Origin: Ottowia flava
GTDB taxonomy: Bacteria; Pseudomonadota; Gammaproteobacteria; Burkholderiales; Burkholderiaceae_C
Assembly (NCBI RefSeq): GCF_042680565.1
Contig: NZ_JBHUEJ010000045.1
Location: 1 to 64,000 of the forward strand
Reading direction: 5' to 3'
DNA length: 64,000 nt
Of this stretch, positions 38,187 through 46,140 are shown in pieces (position 1 is the stretch's first letter; each line of letters opens with the position of its first letter). A program made the position numbers and the translations under genes. The notes under the pieces were generated by a model. The model was given only the letters and a program-made list of their open reading frames with translations, did not search any database and had not been told where the DNA came from.

Positions 38187-38879
38187 TCAGCCCTTGGGCG
38201 GGCGCGTGCCGAAGATGGCCGAGCCGACCCGCACCAGGGTCGCGCCGGCGGCAATCGCCGGCTCCAGATCTGCGCTCATGCCCATCGACAAAGTGTCCAA
38301 GCCCAGTCCAGCGGCATTCAATTGGTCAAACAGGGCTTTGGCCCTGGAGTGAATTGCGCGGGCAGCTATCAAATCTGAAGTGATGTCGGGAATGGTCATC
38401 AACCCGCGCAGCCGCAGCCGTGGCAGCTGCGCAACGGCCCGGGCCAGCGCCAGGGCGTCGGCCGGCGCCACGCCGGATTTACTCGGACCGCCGTCGATGT
38501 TGACCTGGATGCACACGTTCAGCGGCGCCAGCGCTTCGGGCCGCTGCTCGGACAGCCGCTCGGCGATCTTCAGGCGGTCGACGGTGTGCACCCAGTCGAA
38601 ATGCTCGGCGACGACGCGCGTTTTGTTGCTTTGCAGCGGGCCGATGCAGTGCCACTGCAGGGGCAGGTCGCGCAGGGCGGCGATCTTGGCGACCGCCTCC
38701 TGGACGTAGTTTTCGCCAAAGGCGGTCTGCCCCGCCTCCCAGGCGGCACGCACGGCGTCAGCGCCCCACGTCTTGGACACCGCCAGCAACGTGACATCTT
38801 CCACGTTGCGCCCGGCAGCGGCACAGGCTGTGGCGATACGGGCACGGACGTGTTGGAGATTACCCTCGATCGTCGTCAT
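38187..38879 (-). CDS. yggS: PLP homeostasis protein YggS/PROSC
   Basis: 230 residues. The fold-type III PLP barrel signature is LLAVSKTWGADAVRAAWEAG with the PLP lysine in VSK, GENYVQEA, HCIGPLQSNK, VHTVDRLKIA and C-terminal LSMGMSADLEPAIAAGAT. The protein keeps free PLP in check. The segment SDLIAARAIHSRAKALFDQL (about 168-187) is encoded by DNA matching the GATAGCTGC repeat, although here the protein length is normal for the family. Divergent from pilT, as is usual. Confidence 0.94.
   Translation of the reverse strand: MTTIEGNLQHVRARIATACAAAGRNVEDVTLLAVSKTWGADAVRAAWEAGQTAFGENYVQEAVAKIAALRDLPLQWHCIGPLQSNKTRVVAEHFDWVHTVDRLKIAERLSEQRPEALAPLNVCIQVNIDGGPSKSGVAPADALALARAVAQLPRLRLRGLMTIPDITSDLIAARAIHSRAKALFDQLNAAGLGLDTLSMGMSADLEPAIAAGATLVRVGSAIFGTRPPKG
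38321..38380 (-). repeat. GATAGCTGC repeat coinciding with conserved yggS coding sequence
   Basis: On the coding strand: cttcagatttgatagctgcc, then cgcgcaattcactccagggc and caaagccctgtttgacca. It matches the repeat core and ends while coding for family-typical residues. Confidence 0.75.
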
Positions 38880-38936
38880 AATGCCTGGAGCGTATCAAAC
38901 TGCAACCACCCCTTTTTCAGGTTTACGAGAGGCACC

Positions 38937-39980
38937 GTGGACATCACGCAACTGCTGGCGTTCAGCGTCAAAAACAAAGCATCCGACCTTCACCTGTCGG
39001 CTGGGCTGCCCCCCATGATCCGTGTGCACGGCGACGTGCGCCGGCTGAACGTGGACCCGCTGGACCACAAACAGGTCTTCGCGATGCTCTACGACATCAT
39101 GAACGACACCCAGCGCAAGGTGTACGAAGAAAACCTGGAGGTGGACTTCTCGTTCGAGATTGAAGGCCTGGCGCGCTTCCGCGTCAACGCCTTCAACCAG
39201 AACCGCGGCGCCGCAGGCGTGCTGCGGACCATTCCCAGCAAGATCCTGACGCTGGAGCAGCTGAACGCGCCCAAGATCTTTGGCGACCTGGCGCTCAAGC
39301 CCCGCGGCCTGGTGCTGGTGACGGGCCCCACGGGCTCGGGCAAGTCGACCACGCTGGCGGCCATGGTCAACCACCTCAACGAGATGGAATACGGCCACGT
39401 GCTGACGGTGGAAGACCCGATCGAATTCGTGCACGAATCCAAGAAGTGCCTGATCAACCAGCGCGAAGTCGGCCCGATGACCCACAGCTTCTCCAACGCG
39501 CTGCGCTCCGCCCTGCGGGAAGACCCGGACGCGATCCTGGTGGGCGAGATGCGCGACCTGGAAACCATCCGCCTGGCCATGACCGCCGCCGAAACCGGCC
39601 ACTTGGTGTTCGGCACGCTGCACACCTCGTCGGCCGCCAAGACCATCGACCGGATCATCGACGTGTTCCCGGCCGAAGAAAAAGAAATGGTTCGCGCGAT
39701 GTTGTCCGAATCGCTGCAGGCCGTCATTTCGCAGACGCTGTGCAAGACCAAGGCCGGTGACGGCCGCGTCGCCGCGCACGAGATCATGATCGGCACGCCC
39801 GCCATCCGCAACCTGATCCGCGAAGCCAAGGTGGCGCAGATGTACTCCGCCATTCAGACCGGCAACGGCGCCGGCATGCAGACGCTGGACCAGAACCTGA
39901 CCGAGATGGTCCGCCGCAACATCATCAGCCCGGCTGAGGCGCGCGGCAAGGCGAAGATCCCCGAGAACTTCCCCGGCTGA
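38937..39980 (+). CDS. pilT: Type IV pilus retraction ATPase PilT
   Basis: 347 residues. Walker A is GPTGSGKSTT, the Asp box and Walker B lie in EDPDAILVGEMRDLETIRLA, and the His box is GHLVFGTLHTSSA. The PilT-specific C-terminal motif AIRNLIREAK is present and decides between PilT and PilU. It powers pilus depolymerisation for twitching and DNA uptake. Start GTG 38937 with GAGAGG upstream. pilU follows after about 100 nt holding a repeat. Confidence 0.97.
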   Translation: MDITQLLAFSVKNKASDLHLSAGLPPMIRVHGDVRRLNVDPLDHKQVFAMLYDIMNDTQRKVYEENLEVDFSFEIEGLARFRVNAFNQNRGAAGVLRTIPSKILTLEQLNAPKIFGDLALKPRGLVLVTGPTGSGKSTTLAAMVNHLNEMEYGHVLTVEDPIEFVHESKKCLINQREVGPMTHSFSNALRSALREDPDAILVGEMRDLETIRLAMTAAETGHLVFGTLHTSSAAKTIDRIIDVFPAEEKEMVRAMLSESLQAVISQTLCKTKAGDGRVAAHEIMIGTPAIRNLIREAKVAQMYSAIQTGNGAGMQTLDQNLTEMVRRNIISPAEARGKAKIPENFPG

Positions 39981-40049
39981 TTTCAAGCAATATCGGCCGG
40001 CTGCGCTACAGTCATCTGCGCGGCCAGCTACCGAAACAATAGCATTTGC
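39981..40049 (-). repeat. GATAGCTGC repeat between pilT and pilU
   Basis: Reverse-sense copy: tttcaagcaatatcggccgg, then ctgcgctacagtcatctgcg and cggccagctaccgaa. It starts at the pilT stop codon. Confidence 0.85.
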
Positions 40050-40080
40050 GGTTCATTGAAGCCGCAGGAAGGCCCCGACC

Positions 40081-41217
40081 ATGGAACGCGATCAGGCCAG
40101 CAAGTTCATCAACGACCTGCTCAAGCTGATGCTCACCCGCAAGGGCAGCGACCTGTTCATCACCGCCGACTTCCCGCCCGCCATCAAGGTCGACGGCAAG
40201 GTCACCAAGGTGTCGTCGCAAAACCTGAGCTCGGGCCACACGCTGGCGCTGGTGCGCGCGGTCATGAACGACAAGCAGGCCGCCGAGTTCGAGCGCACCA
40301 AGGAGTGCAACTTCGCCATCTCGCCGGCCGGCATCGGGCGTTTCCGCTGCAACGCCTTCGTGCAGCAAGGCCAGATGGGCATGGTGATGCGGGTGATTCC
40401 GCAGGAACTGCCGACCATCGACACGCTGGGCATGCCGCAGATCCTGAAGGACGTGGCGATGAGCAAGCGCGGCCTGACCATCCTGGTGGGCGCGACCGGC
40501 TCCGGTAAATCGACCACGCTGGCCGCCATGGTGGACTGGCGCAACGTCAATTCGCAGGGCCACATCATCACGGTGGAAGACCCGGTCGAATTCGTGCACC
40601 CGCACAAGAACTGCATCGTCACGCAGCGCGAAGTCGGCCTGGACACCGAAGACTGGGAAGCCGCGCTGAAGAACACGCTGCGCCAGGCACCCGACGTCAT
40701 CCTGATGGGCGAGATCCGCGACCGCGAAACCATGGAGCACGCCGTGGCCTTCGCCGAAACCGGGCACCTGTGCCTGGCCACGCTGCACGCCAACAGTGCC
40801 AACCAGGCGCTGGACCGGATCATCAACTTCTTCCCCGAAGAGCGTCGCCAACAGCTGCTCATGGACCTGTCGCTGAACCTGCGCGCCCTGGTGTCGCAGC
40901 GCCTGATCGGCAAGCAGGATGGCAAGGGCCGCACCGCGGTGGTGGAGATCATGCTGAACTCCCCACTGATTTCCGACCTGATCTTCAAGGGCGAAGTCGG
41001 CGAGATCAAGGAAATCATGAAGAAGAGCCGCGAGCTCGGCATGCAGACCTTTGACCAAGCGCTGTTCGACGCGTTCGAAGACAACCTGATCAGCTACGAA
41101 GACGCGCTGCGCAACGCCGACTCGGCCAACGACCTGCGCCTGCAGATCAAGCTGACCAGCAAGCGCGCCAAGTCGCTGGATCTGGCCGCCGGCACCGAGC
41201 ACCTGCAGATCGTCTGA
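40081..41217 (+). CDS. pilU: Type IV pilus accessory retraction ATPase PilU
   Basis: 378 residues. Walker A GATGSGKSTT, TVEDPVEFVH, APDVILMGEIRDRETMEHAV (Walker B), and GHLCLATLHANSANQALD. The AIRNLIRE motif of PilT is replaced by PLISDLIFKGEVGEIKEIM, as in PilU. It assists PilT-dependent retraction. The order pilT-pilU after yggS is conserved. Confidence 0.96.
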   Translation: MERDQASKFINDLLKLMLTRKGSDLFITADFPPAIKVDGKVTKVSSQNLSSGHTLALVRAVMNDKQAAEFERTKECNFAISPAGIGRFRCNAFVQQGQMGMVMRVIPQELPTIDTLGMPQILKDVAMSKRGLTILVGATGSGKSTTLAAMVDWRNVNSQGHIITVEDPVEFVHPHKNCIVTQREVGLDTEDWEAALKNTLRQAPDVILMGEIRDRETMEHAVAFAETGHLCLATLHANSANQALDRIINFFPEERRQQLLMDLSLNLRALVSQRLIGKQDGKGRTAVVEIMLNSPLISDLIFKGEVGEIKEIMKKSRELGMQTFDQALFDAFEDNLISYEDALRNADSANDLRLQIKLTSKRAKSLDLAAGTEHLQIV

Positions 41218-41305
41218 TCCGGCGGCAGTGGCCGCATAGCGTGCGCGGCCATGTGTGGTCGCTGCTGCGGCGTCCGAGTCTGCCTCGGCGCGCAGAGCGC
41301 ACTCC

Positions 41306-41321
41306 TACAATGGCCGCCATG
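41306..41321 (+). promoter_or_regulatory. Probable leaderless promoter -10 of the dehydrogenase gene
   Basis: TACAAT (41306-41311) ends 7 nt before ATG 41319; the predicted start is within 1 nt of the codon. A second ATG at 41310 overlaps the box and is a less likely start. Confidence 0.4.
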
Positions 41322-42236
41322 AACACCGACATCCACGCCAAGACCTACGAGCCCACCCCCGCGCGCCGCGTTGCCTTTCTGGGCCTCGGCGTGATGGGTT
41401 TCCCGATGGCCGGCCATCTCGCGCTGGCAGGACACGACGTCACGGTCTACAACCGCAACGCCAGCAAATCGGAAGCCTTCTGCGCACGCCTGAAAGGCGC
41501 CGGGAAGGTGAAAAGCGCTGCCACGCCGGCGGAGGCCGCGCAGGGCGCGGAGATCGTGTTTTGCTGCGTCGGCAACGACGACGATCTGCGCTCGGTCGTG
41601 CTGGGCGAGACCGGCGCGTTTGCCGGCATGGCACCGGGCGCTGTGTTCGTGGACCACACCACGGCGTCGGCCACGGTGGCGCGCGAGTTGGACGAGATCG
41701 CCCGCGCGCGCGGCCTGCAGTTCATCGACGCCCCGGTGTCGGGCGGCCAGGCCGGCGCGCAGAACGGCTTGTTGACCGTCATGTGCGGTGGCGACGCGGC
41801 CACGTTCGAAGCGGTCAAGCCGGTGGCCATGGCGTTTTCGCGCGCCTTCACGCTGCTGGGCCCGAGCGGCGCCGGCCAGCTGGCCAAGATGGTCAACCAG
41901 ATCTGCATCGCCGGGCTGGTGCAGGGGCTGTCGGAAGCGGTGGCCTTTGGCCAGCGCTCGGGCCTGGACATGGACGCCGTGCTTCAGGTGATCGGCAAGG
42001 GCGCGGCGCAAAGCTGGCAGATGGACAACCGCGGCCCGACGATGGTGCAGGACAAGTTCGACTTCGGCTTTGCCGTCGACTGGATGCGCAAGGACCTGGG
42101 CCTGGTGCTGGACGAAGCCAAACGCAACGGTGCGCGCCTGCCGGTCACCGCGCTGGTCGACCAGTTCTACGCCGACGTGCAGCAGATGGGCGGCGGGCGC
42201 TGGGACACGTCCAGCCTGATCAAGCGCCTGCGCTGA
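41319..42236 (+). CDS. NAD(P)-dependent beta-hydroxyacid dehydrogenase (3-hydroxyisobutyrate dehydrogenase type)
   Basis: 305 residues. Rossmann motif GLGVMGFPMAGHLALAGHDV near the N-terminus, substrate loop DAPVSGGQAGAQNGLLTVMC, catalytic lysine in GQLAKMVNQ, and C-terminal DLGLVLDEAKRNGARLPVT. The family oxidises 3-hydroxyisobutyrate, tartronate semialdehyde or similar; the substrate is not determined. A strong bidirectional terminator follows. Confidence 0.87.
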   Translation: MNTDIHAKTYEPTPARRVAFLGLGVMGFPMAGHLALAGHDVTVYNRNASKSEAFCARLKGAGKVKSAATPAEAAQGAEIVFCCVGNDDDLRSVVLGETGAFAGMAPGAVFVDHTTASATVARELDEIARARGLQFIDAPVSGGQAGAQNGLLTVMCGGDAATFEAVKPVAMAFSRAFTLLGPSGAGQLAKMVNQICIAGLVQGLSEAVAFGQRSGLDMDAVLQVIGKGAAQSWQMDNRGPTMVQDKFDFGFAVDWMRKDLGLVLDEAKRNGARLPVTALVDQFYADVQQMGGGRWDTSSLIKRLR

Positions 42237-42257
42237 GCGCGTCGGCTTGCCAACAAA

Positions 42258-42282
42258 AAAAAGGCGCTCAGGGCGCCTTTTT
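42258..42282. terminator. Bidirectional Rho-independent terminator
   Basis: Stem AAAAAGGCGC/GCGCCTTTTT with a 5-nt loop, A-rich before and T-rich after. It separates the rightward dehydrogenase and leftward dolP transcripts. Confidence 0.92.
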
Positions 42283-42296
42283 GTTTGACCGAAAAT

Positions 42297-42352
42297 TTGA
42301 AAGAAATCGCCCGCTGGCCTTAGTGCCACCTGCGCGGGCAGCTATCGTTATT
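42297..42352 (-). repeat. GATAGCTGC repeat after dolP
   Basis: Reverse-sense copy: ttgaaagaaatcgcccgctg, then gccttagtgccacctgcgcg and ggcagctatcgtt. It touches the dolP stop codon. Confidence 0.85.
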
Positions 42353-43124
42353 TGAGCGGCGGCAGCTCTTGCACCTGCACCGGCTGGCGCGGCGTTTCGA
42401 TGGTCGGCTGCGTCACGGGCGATGTGACCACGCCCGGCGCCGTCTCGTTGCCGGTCTTGGGCACCACCACCGGGTCGGCCGCGACCGCCGTGCCCGAGCC
42501 GGCGCTTGTGCCGCCGCGCACCGAAGCGTCGGACACCATGTCGATCACGCGCACCACGCGCTGCACGCCATCGGTTTGCGCCACCAGGTCGGTGACGCGC
42601 TGGGCCTCGTCCGCGGTCAGGCGACCCATGATGTAGGTCGCGCCGCGCTCGGTGAACACCTTGACGCTGCCCGCCGGTATGCCGTTGGTACCCACCAGCC
42701 GTGTGCGCACCTTGCTGGTGATCAAGCTGTCGTTGGAGCGCTGCAGCGCATTGGAATCGGGCATCACGGCCAGGTCGCTCAGCACCGTGGCCACGTTGGG
42801 CAGCGCCCGCACGGCGGCCTCAACGGCCTGCTTGTCCTGCGCGGTGGGCACTTCGCCGGTGATCAGCACCTTGCGGTAGTAGCTGTTGACGTTGACGTGG
42901 CCGCGGCCCGGGAGCAGCTTGACGATGGCTTCCTGTGCGCCCGCTTCGATGTTGCGGTCGGCCGTCTGCGTGTCCCCGCTGCGGCGATCGGCCGACATCA
43001 GCAAGGTGCCGCCGGCCACGGCGCCGCCCACCAGGGCGACCGGGACGCACGCGGATACGCTGGCGCCCACCGCCACGGCCAGCAGGCCGGTGCGCAGCCA
43101 CCCGGAAGTCAAGCCTTGGTTCAT
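42348..43124 (-). CDS. dolP: Outer-membrane lipoprotein with two BON domains (DolP/YraP)
   Basis: 258 residues. Lipobox VSAC (C26) after a short signal. Two BON domains follow: about 62-125 (AIVKLLPGRGHVNVNSYYRK, LITGEVP) and about 135-205 (LITSKVRTRLVGTNGIPAGS, VKVFTERGATYIMGRLT). The C-terminal 50 residues are Pro/Thr/Val-rich and longer than in E. coli DolP. DolP supports outer-membrane integrity and BAM function. It overlaps diaA by 4 nt (ATGA). Confidence 0.9.
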   Translation of the reverse strand: MNQGLTSGWLRTGLLAVAVGASVSACVPVALVGGAVAGGTLLMSADRRSGDTQTADRNIEAGAQEAIVKLLPGRGHVNVNSYYRKVLITGEVPTAQDKQAVEAAVRALPNVATVLSDLAVMPDSNALQRSNDSLITSKVRTRLVGTNGIPAGSVKVFTERGATYIMGRLTADEAQRVTDLVAQTDGVQRVVRVIDMVSDASVRGGTSAGSGTAVAADPVVVPKTGNETAPGVVTSPVTQPTIETPRQPVQVQELPPLK

Positions 43125-43720
43125 TCGGAACTCTCCTCTTCACCCAGCAATTCAACGTCGAGGCCATCGCACAGGCAGTGCAGCACCAGTTGGTGCGCCT
43201 CATGGATGCGGGCGACGCTTTCCTGCGGCACGCCCACGTGGACATCGGTTTCGCGCAGCATGCGGCCCAGCTCGCCACCACCCCGGCCGGTCAGCGCCAC
43301 CACGACCATGTCGCGGTCGTGCGCCGCCTGCGCGGCCCGCACCAGGTTGGCGGTGTTGCCATTGGACGTGATCAGCAGCAGCACATCGCCCGGCGCCCCC
43401 AGCGCACGCACCTGCGCGGCAAAAACGTCGGCGAATTCACCGCGCCGCGCAACGGCGGTCAACGCCGCCGCGTCCGACCCCAGCGCAACACAGGGCAGTT
43501 CGGGGCGCGTGCGCTCCATGCCACCGATCATCAGGGCCGCCGTGTACTGCGCCAGCGCGCCGGACGCGCCGTTGCCGCACACCAGCACCTTGCCGCCGCC
43601 GGTCACGCAGGCCAGCAGCGCCTGCAGCGCGTCCATGACCGGCCGCGCGAGCGTCTGCGCCCACTGGTAGCACAGGTCGGCGCTGTCGATGAAGTGCTGC
43701 TGAATGCGTTGTTCCACCAT
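43121..43720 (-). CDS. diaA: SIS-domain protein DiaA/GmhA-like
   Basis: 199 residues. The SIS fold is shown by GGGKVLVCGNGASGALAQYT and DVLLLITSNGNTANLVRAAQ, with C-terminal EAHQLVLHCLCDGLD. In E. coli, diaA lies between yraN and dolP and its product helps DnaA assemble at oriC; the same order here favours DiaA over phosphoheptose isomerase. A TATGAT box preceded by GG ends 8 nt before the ATG, so translation may be leaderless. Confidence 0.85.
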   Translation of the reverse strand: MVEQRIQQHFIDSADLCYQWAQTLARPVMDALQALLACVTGGGKVLVCGNGASGALAQYTAALMIGGMERTRPELPCVALGSDAAALTAVARRGEFADVFAAQVRALGAPGDVLLLITSNGNTANLVRAAQAAHDRDMVVVALTGRGGGELGRMLRETDVHVGVPQESVARIHEAHQLVLHCLCDGLDVELLGEEESSE

Positions 43721-43736
43721 CGGCGCCGATCATACC
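43718..43736 (-). promoter_or_regulatory. Probable leaderless extended -10 promoter of diaA
   Basis: The reverse strand reads GGTATGATCGGCGCCGATG: TATGAT ends 8 nt before the start codon; no Shine-Dalgarno is seen. Confidence 0.45.
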
Positions 43737-43825
43737 TGCGCGGCGCGAATTCGGTGCAAATTTAGGAGCAACGTTGCACTTGGAAGCATGCCCCTGTCGC
43801 CAGCCGGGCCGAGCCAAGCCGAGGG

Positions 43826-44209
43826 TCAGCCCGCGTCGAAAGCGCCTGGCAGCCAGCTGATCTGGCCCCCGTCGATCGCCACCACATCAAAGCGGCAAGG
43901 CGGCGGCGCGGTCAGACGCATCAGGTAATGCTGCGCCGCCAGCACGATGCGCCGCTGCTTGGTGGCGCCCACGCTGGCCGCGGCGCCGCCCTGGTCGGTG
44001 TTGCGGCGCGCGCGCACCTCGACGAAAACCAGCGTGCCATCGGGCGCGCGCATGATCAGATCAATCTCGCCGCCGCCGCGCCCGGGCGTCCGATAATTGC
44101 GCGTCACCAGGCTTAAGCCCGCCGACTGCAGGTGCGCCAGCGCCACGTCTTCCGCGGCCGCGCCGGACTGGCGTGTGGTCACCTTTCGCTTCCAATTCAA
44201 TAGCGGCAT
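43826..44209 (-). CDS. yraN: YraN/UPF0102 family endonuclease-like protein
   Basis: 127 residues from ATG 44209; an upstream TTG at 44236 would add nine. The core RNYRTPGRGGGEIDLIMRAPD, LVFVEVRARRN is the PD-(D/E)XK-like signature (E-I-D...E-V-R) of UPF0102. Its role is not settled; linkage to recombination and replication genes is common. Its 5' end lies in a GATAGCTGC repeat. Divergent from rsmI and upstream of diaA, as in many proteobacteria. Confidence 0.88.
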   Translation of the reverse strand: MPLLNWKRKVTTRQSGAAAEDVALAHLQSAGLSLVTRNYRTPGRGGGEIDLIMRAPDGTLVFVEVRARRNTDQGGAAASVGATKQRRIVLAAQHYLMRLTAPPPCRFDVVAIDGGQISWLPGAFDAG

Positions 44210-44240
44210 GCGCAGACTCCTGTAGCGCCAGACCAATGAA
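44191..44240 (+). repeat. GATAGCTGC repeat in the yraN/rsmI divergent start region
   Basis: Forward copy: caattcaatagcggcatgcg, then cagactcctgtagcgccaga. It covers the yraN start codon and lies directly before rsmI. Confidence 0.7.
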
Positions 44241-44242
44241 CC

Positions 44243-45166
44243 ATGTCCAAATTTGAACCCTCCCTGGGCCCCGCCAACTTCCTGCCAGCGCTGGCGGCGG
44301 CGCGCGCCGCGGCGGGTGGCCAGGATTATCCGGCCGGCGCGCTGTACGTGGTCGCCACGCCGATCGGCAACCTAGCCGACATCGGCTTGCGCGCCCTGCA
44401 CGTACTGGACCGCGTGGACGCCATCGCCTGCGAAGACACCCGCCACACGCAGCAACTGCTGCGCGCCTACGGCATCGACGGCAAATCGCTGATCGCCCTG
44501 CACGAACACAACGAGCTGGAAGCCGCGCAGACCGTGCTGACCCGCCTGCAGGCGGGCGAGCGCGTGGCCTATGTGAGCGATGCCGGCACGCCCGCCATCA
44601 GCGACCCCGGCGCGCGCCTGACCGCCGCCTGCGCCGCGGCCGGGCGGCGCGTGGTGCCCTTGCCGGGCGCCAGCAGCGTCGTCACCGCGCTCAGCGTGGC
44701 GGGCCTGTCGGGCGACGGGCACTTCGTCTTCGCCGGCTTTCTGCCCGCCAAGAGCGGCGAGCGCGCTCACGCCGTGCAAGCCTTGGCGGCCGAGCCGCGT
44801 GCCATCGTGCTGCTGGAAGCGCCGCACCGCATCGGCGCGCTGGCCGATGCGCTGGCGGCCTTGGGCGAGCGCCTCATCACCGTCGGGCGCGAATTGACCA
44901 AGCAGTTCGAGCAGATCACCACCCTGCCCTGCGCCGACCTGCCCGCCTGGCTGGCCGCCGACCCGCAGCGCCAGCGCGGCGAATTCGCGCTGGTGCTGCA
45001 CCCGTTCGAAGCCGCCAGCGACCAGGGCGATGAAGACCGCGTGCTGCGCCTGTTGCTGGCCGAGCTGCCGCTGAAAACCGCCGTCAAGCTGGCGGCGGAG
45101 ATCACCGGCGCGGCGCGCAATGCGCTGTACGACCAGGCGCTGAAATGGCGCGATCAAGGCGGCTGA
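44243..45166 (+). CDS. rsmI: 16S rRNA 2'-O-methyltransferase (C1402)
   Basis: 307 residues of the tetrapyrrole-methylase fold. Signatures: LYVVATPIGNLADIGLRALH, AIACEDTRHTQQLL, YVSDAGTPAISDPGARL, PLPGASSVVTAL and EAPHRIGALADAL. RsmI methylates the ribose of C1402 of 16S rRNA. The N-terminal 35 residues precede the usual family start, so translation could begin further downstream. Adjacent to yraN as in E. coli. Confidence 0.94.
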   Translation: MSKFEPSLGPANFLPALAAARAAAGGQDYPAGALYVVATPIGNLADIGLRALHVLDRVDAIACEDTRHTQQLLRAYGIDGKSLIALHEHNELEAAQTVLTRLQAGERVAYVSDAGTPAISDPGARLTAACAAAGRRVVPLPGASSVVTALSVAGLSGDGHFVFAGFLPAKSGERAHAVQALAAEPRAIVLLEAPHRIGALADALAALGERLITVGRELTKQFEQITTLPCADLPAWLAADPQRQRGEFALVLHPFEAASDQGDEDRVLRLLLAELPLKTAVKLAAEITGAARNALYDQALKWRDQGG

Positions 45167-45208
45167 GACGCCGCGTGGACGGCGCGATGAGGCACCTCAG
45201 TCTGCCGA

Positions 45209-45235
45209 TGACCACCCTGACCACCCTGACCACCT
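45209..45235. repeat. Three tandem 9-bp repeats upstream of the response-regulator gene
   Basis: TGACCACCC, TGACCACCC, TGACCACCT head to tail, about 60-90 bp before the regulator start. Direct repeats spaced by less than a turn could bind a cooperative activator. Confidence 0.45.
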
Positions 45236-45273
45236 GCCATGGGCCCATGACTTTGGTCACTTCACTGGCGGCA

Positions 45274-45291
45274 CTATGGTCTCTACCATAG
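45274..45291. promoter_or_regulatory. Palindrome at the response-regulator start
   Basis: Perfect inverted repeat CTATGGT-CTCT-ACCATAG. It includes one candidate ATG (45276) and ends just before the AGGGGG ribosome site of the next in-frame ATG (45297). It could be an operator or an mRNA hairpin. Confidence 0.5.
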
Positions 45292-45983
45292 GGGGTATGG
45301 CCCCGTGCGCTTCGGCTTTCTCCACCGCCCGTCCGCGTCTCATGGTCGTAGACGACCATGAGTTGGTACGGCTGGGCCTGGCCGCCCTGATGGCCGCACA
45401 AGCCACTGACGGCCCGACCAGCGACACGCTGGAAGCGTGCACGCTCGCCGAAGGCCTGCTCGTCTACGCGGAACACCAGCACTGCATCACGCTCGTCTTA
45501 CTGGACTTGCATCTGCCGGACACGCACGGCCTGTCGGGGCTGCGCGAATTCATGGCGCGCTTTCCCGCCGCCCCCATTGCCGTACTGTCTGGCGACAGCG
45601 ACCCGGCACTCCGACAACAGGCACTGCAGGCCGGGGCGCGCGCCTTCTTGCCCAAGGCTGGCCACCTTGCCGACGTGATCGCTTACCTGGCTGCGCAAGG
45701 TCTGGTTGGCCCCCCAGCGATGCCCCTCGCTGAGAGCCCATGTGCGTCAAGTCCGTACGGTGCCCGTGATGCGACGCGCACGATCCAGACGCGAGACGGC
45801 GAACGCTTGCGCCTCACCCATCGTCAGGCCGAAATGCTTGACTGGGTCCTGGCAGGACAATCCAACCGCGAGATCGCAGGGCGGGCGCACCTGACAGAAG
45901 GCACCGTCAAGAACCATGTCTCGGCGCTGTTGCTGATCTTCGGCGTTCGTTCGCGCGCGCAGCTCATCAGCCGTCTGCGTTGA
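45276..45983 (+). CDS. LuxR-type (NarL-family) response regulator
   Basis: 235 residues from ATG 45276, or 228 from ATG 45297, which has a better ribosome site. The receiver domain has the acidic pair in MVVDDHELVRLGL, phospho-Asp in LVLLDLHLPDTHGL, VLSGD and the Lys in AFLPKAG. The C-terminal HTH is LTHRQAEMLDWVLAGQSNRE followed by IAGRAHLTEGTVKNHVSALL. A histidine kinase gene lies convergent downstream, so the two may form a two-component system. Confidence 0.9.
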   Translation: MVSTIGGMAPCASAFSTARPRLMVVDDHELVRLGLAALMAAQATDGPTSDTLEACTLAEGLLVYAEHQHCITLVLLDLHLPDTHGLSGLREFMARFPAAPIAVLSGDSDPALRQQALQAGARAFLPKAGHLADVIAYLAAQGLVGPPAMPLAESPCASSPYGARDATRTIQTRDGERLRLTHRQAEMLDWVLAGQSNREIAGRAHLTEGTVKNHVSALLLIFGVRSRAQLISRLR

Positions 45984-46140
45984 GCGCCGCAACGCGCGGC
46001 GAATCGCAGCGTTCCGGATGCCCCACAGCAGGATGCCGCTGACGCCGACGACCGAGCGTGCGCCGCGAGGACGTAGTTTGTCGAGCAACCCCTTGCCCGA
46101 CAAATTTAACGCGGGTGACCGAAAAATCTTCGCCGGCAGC

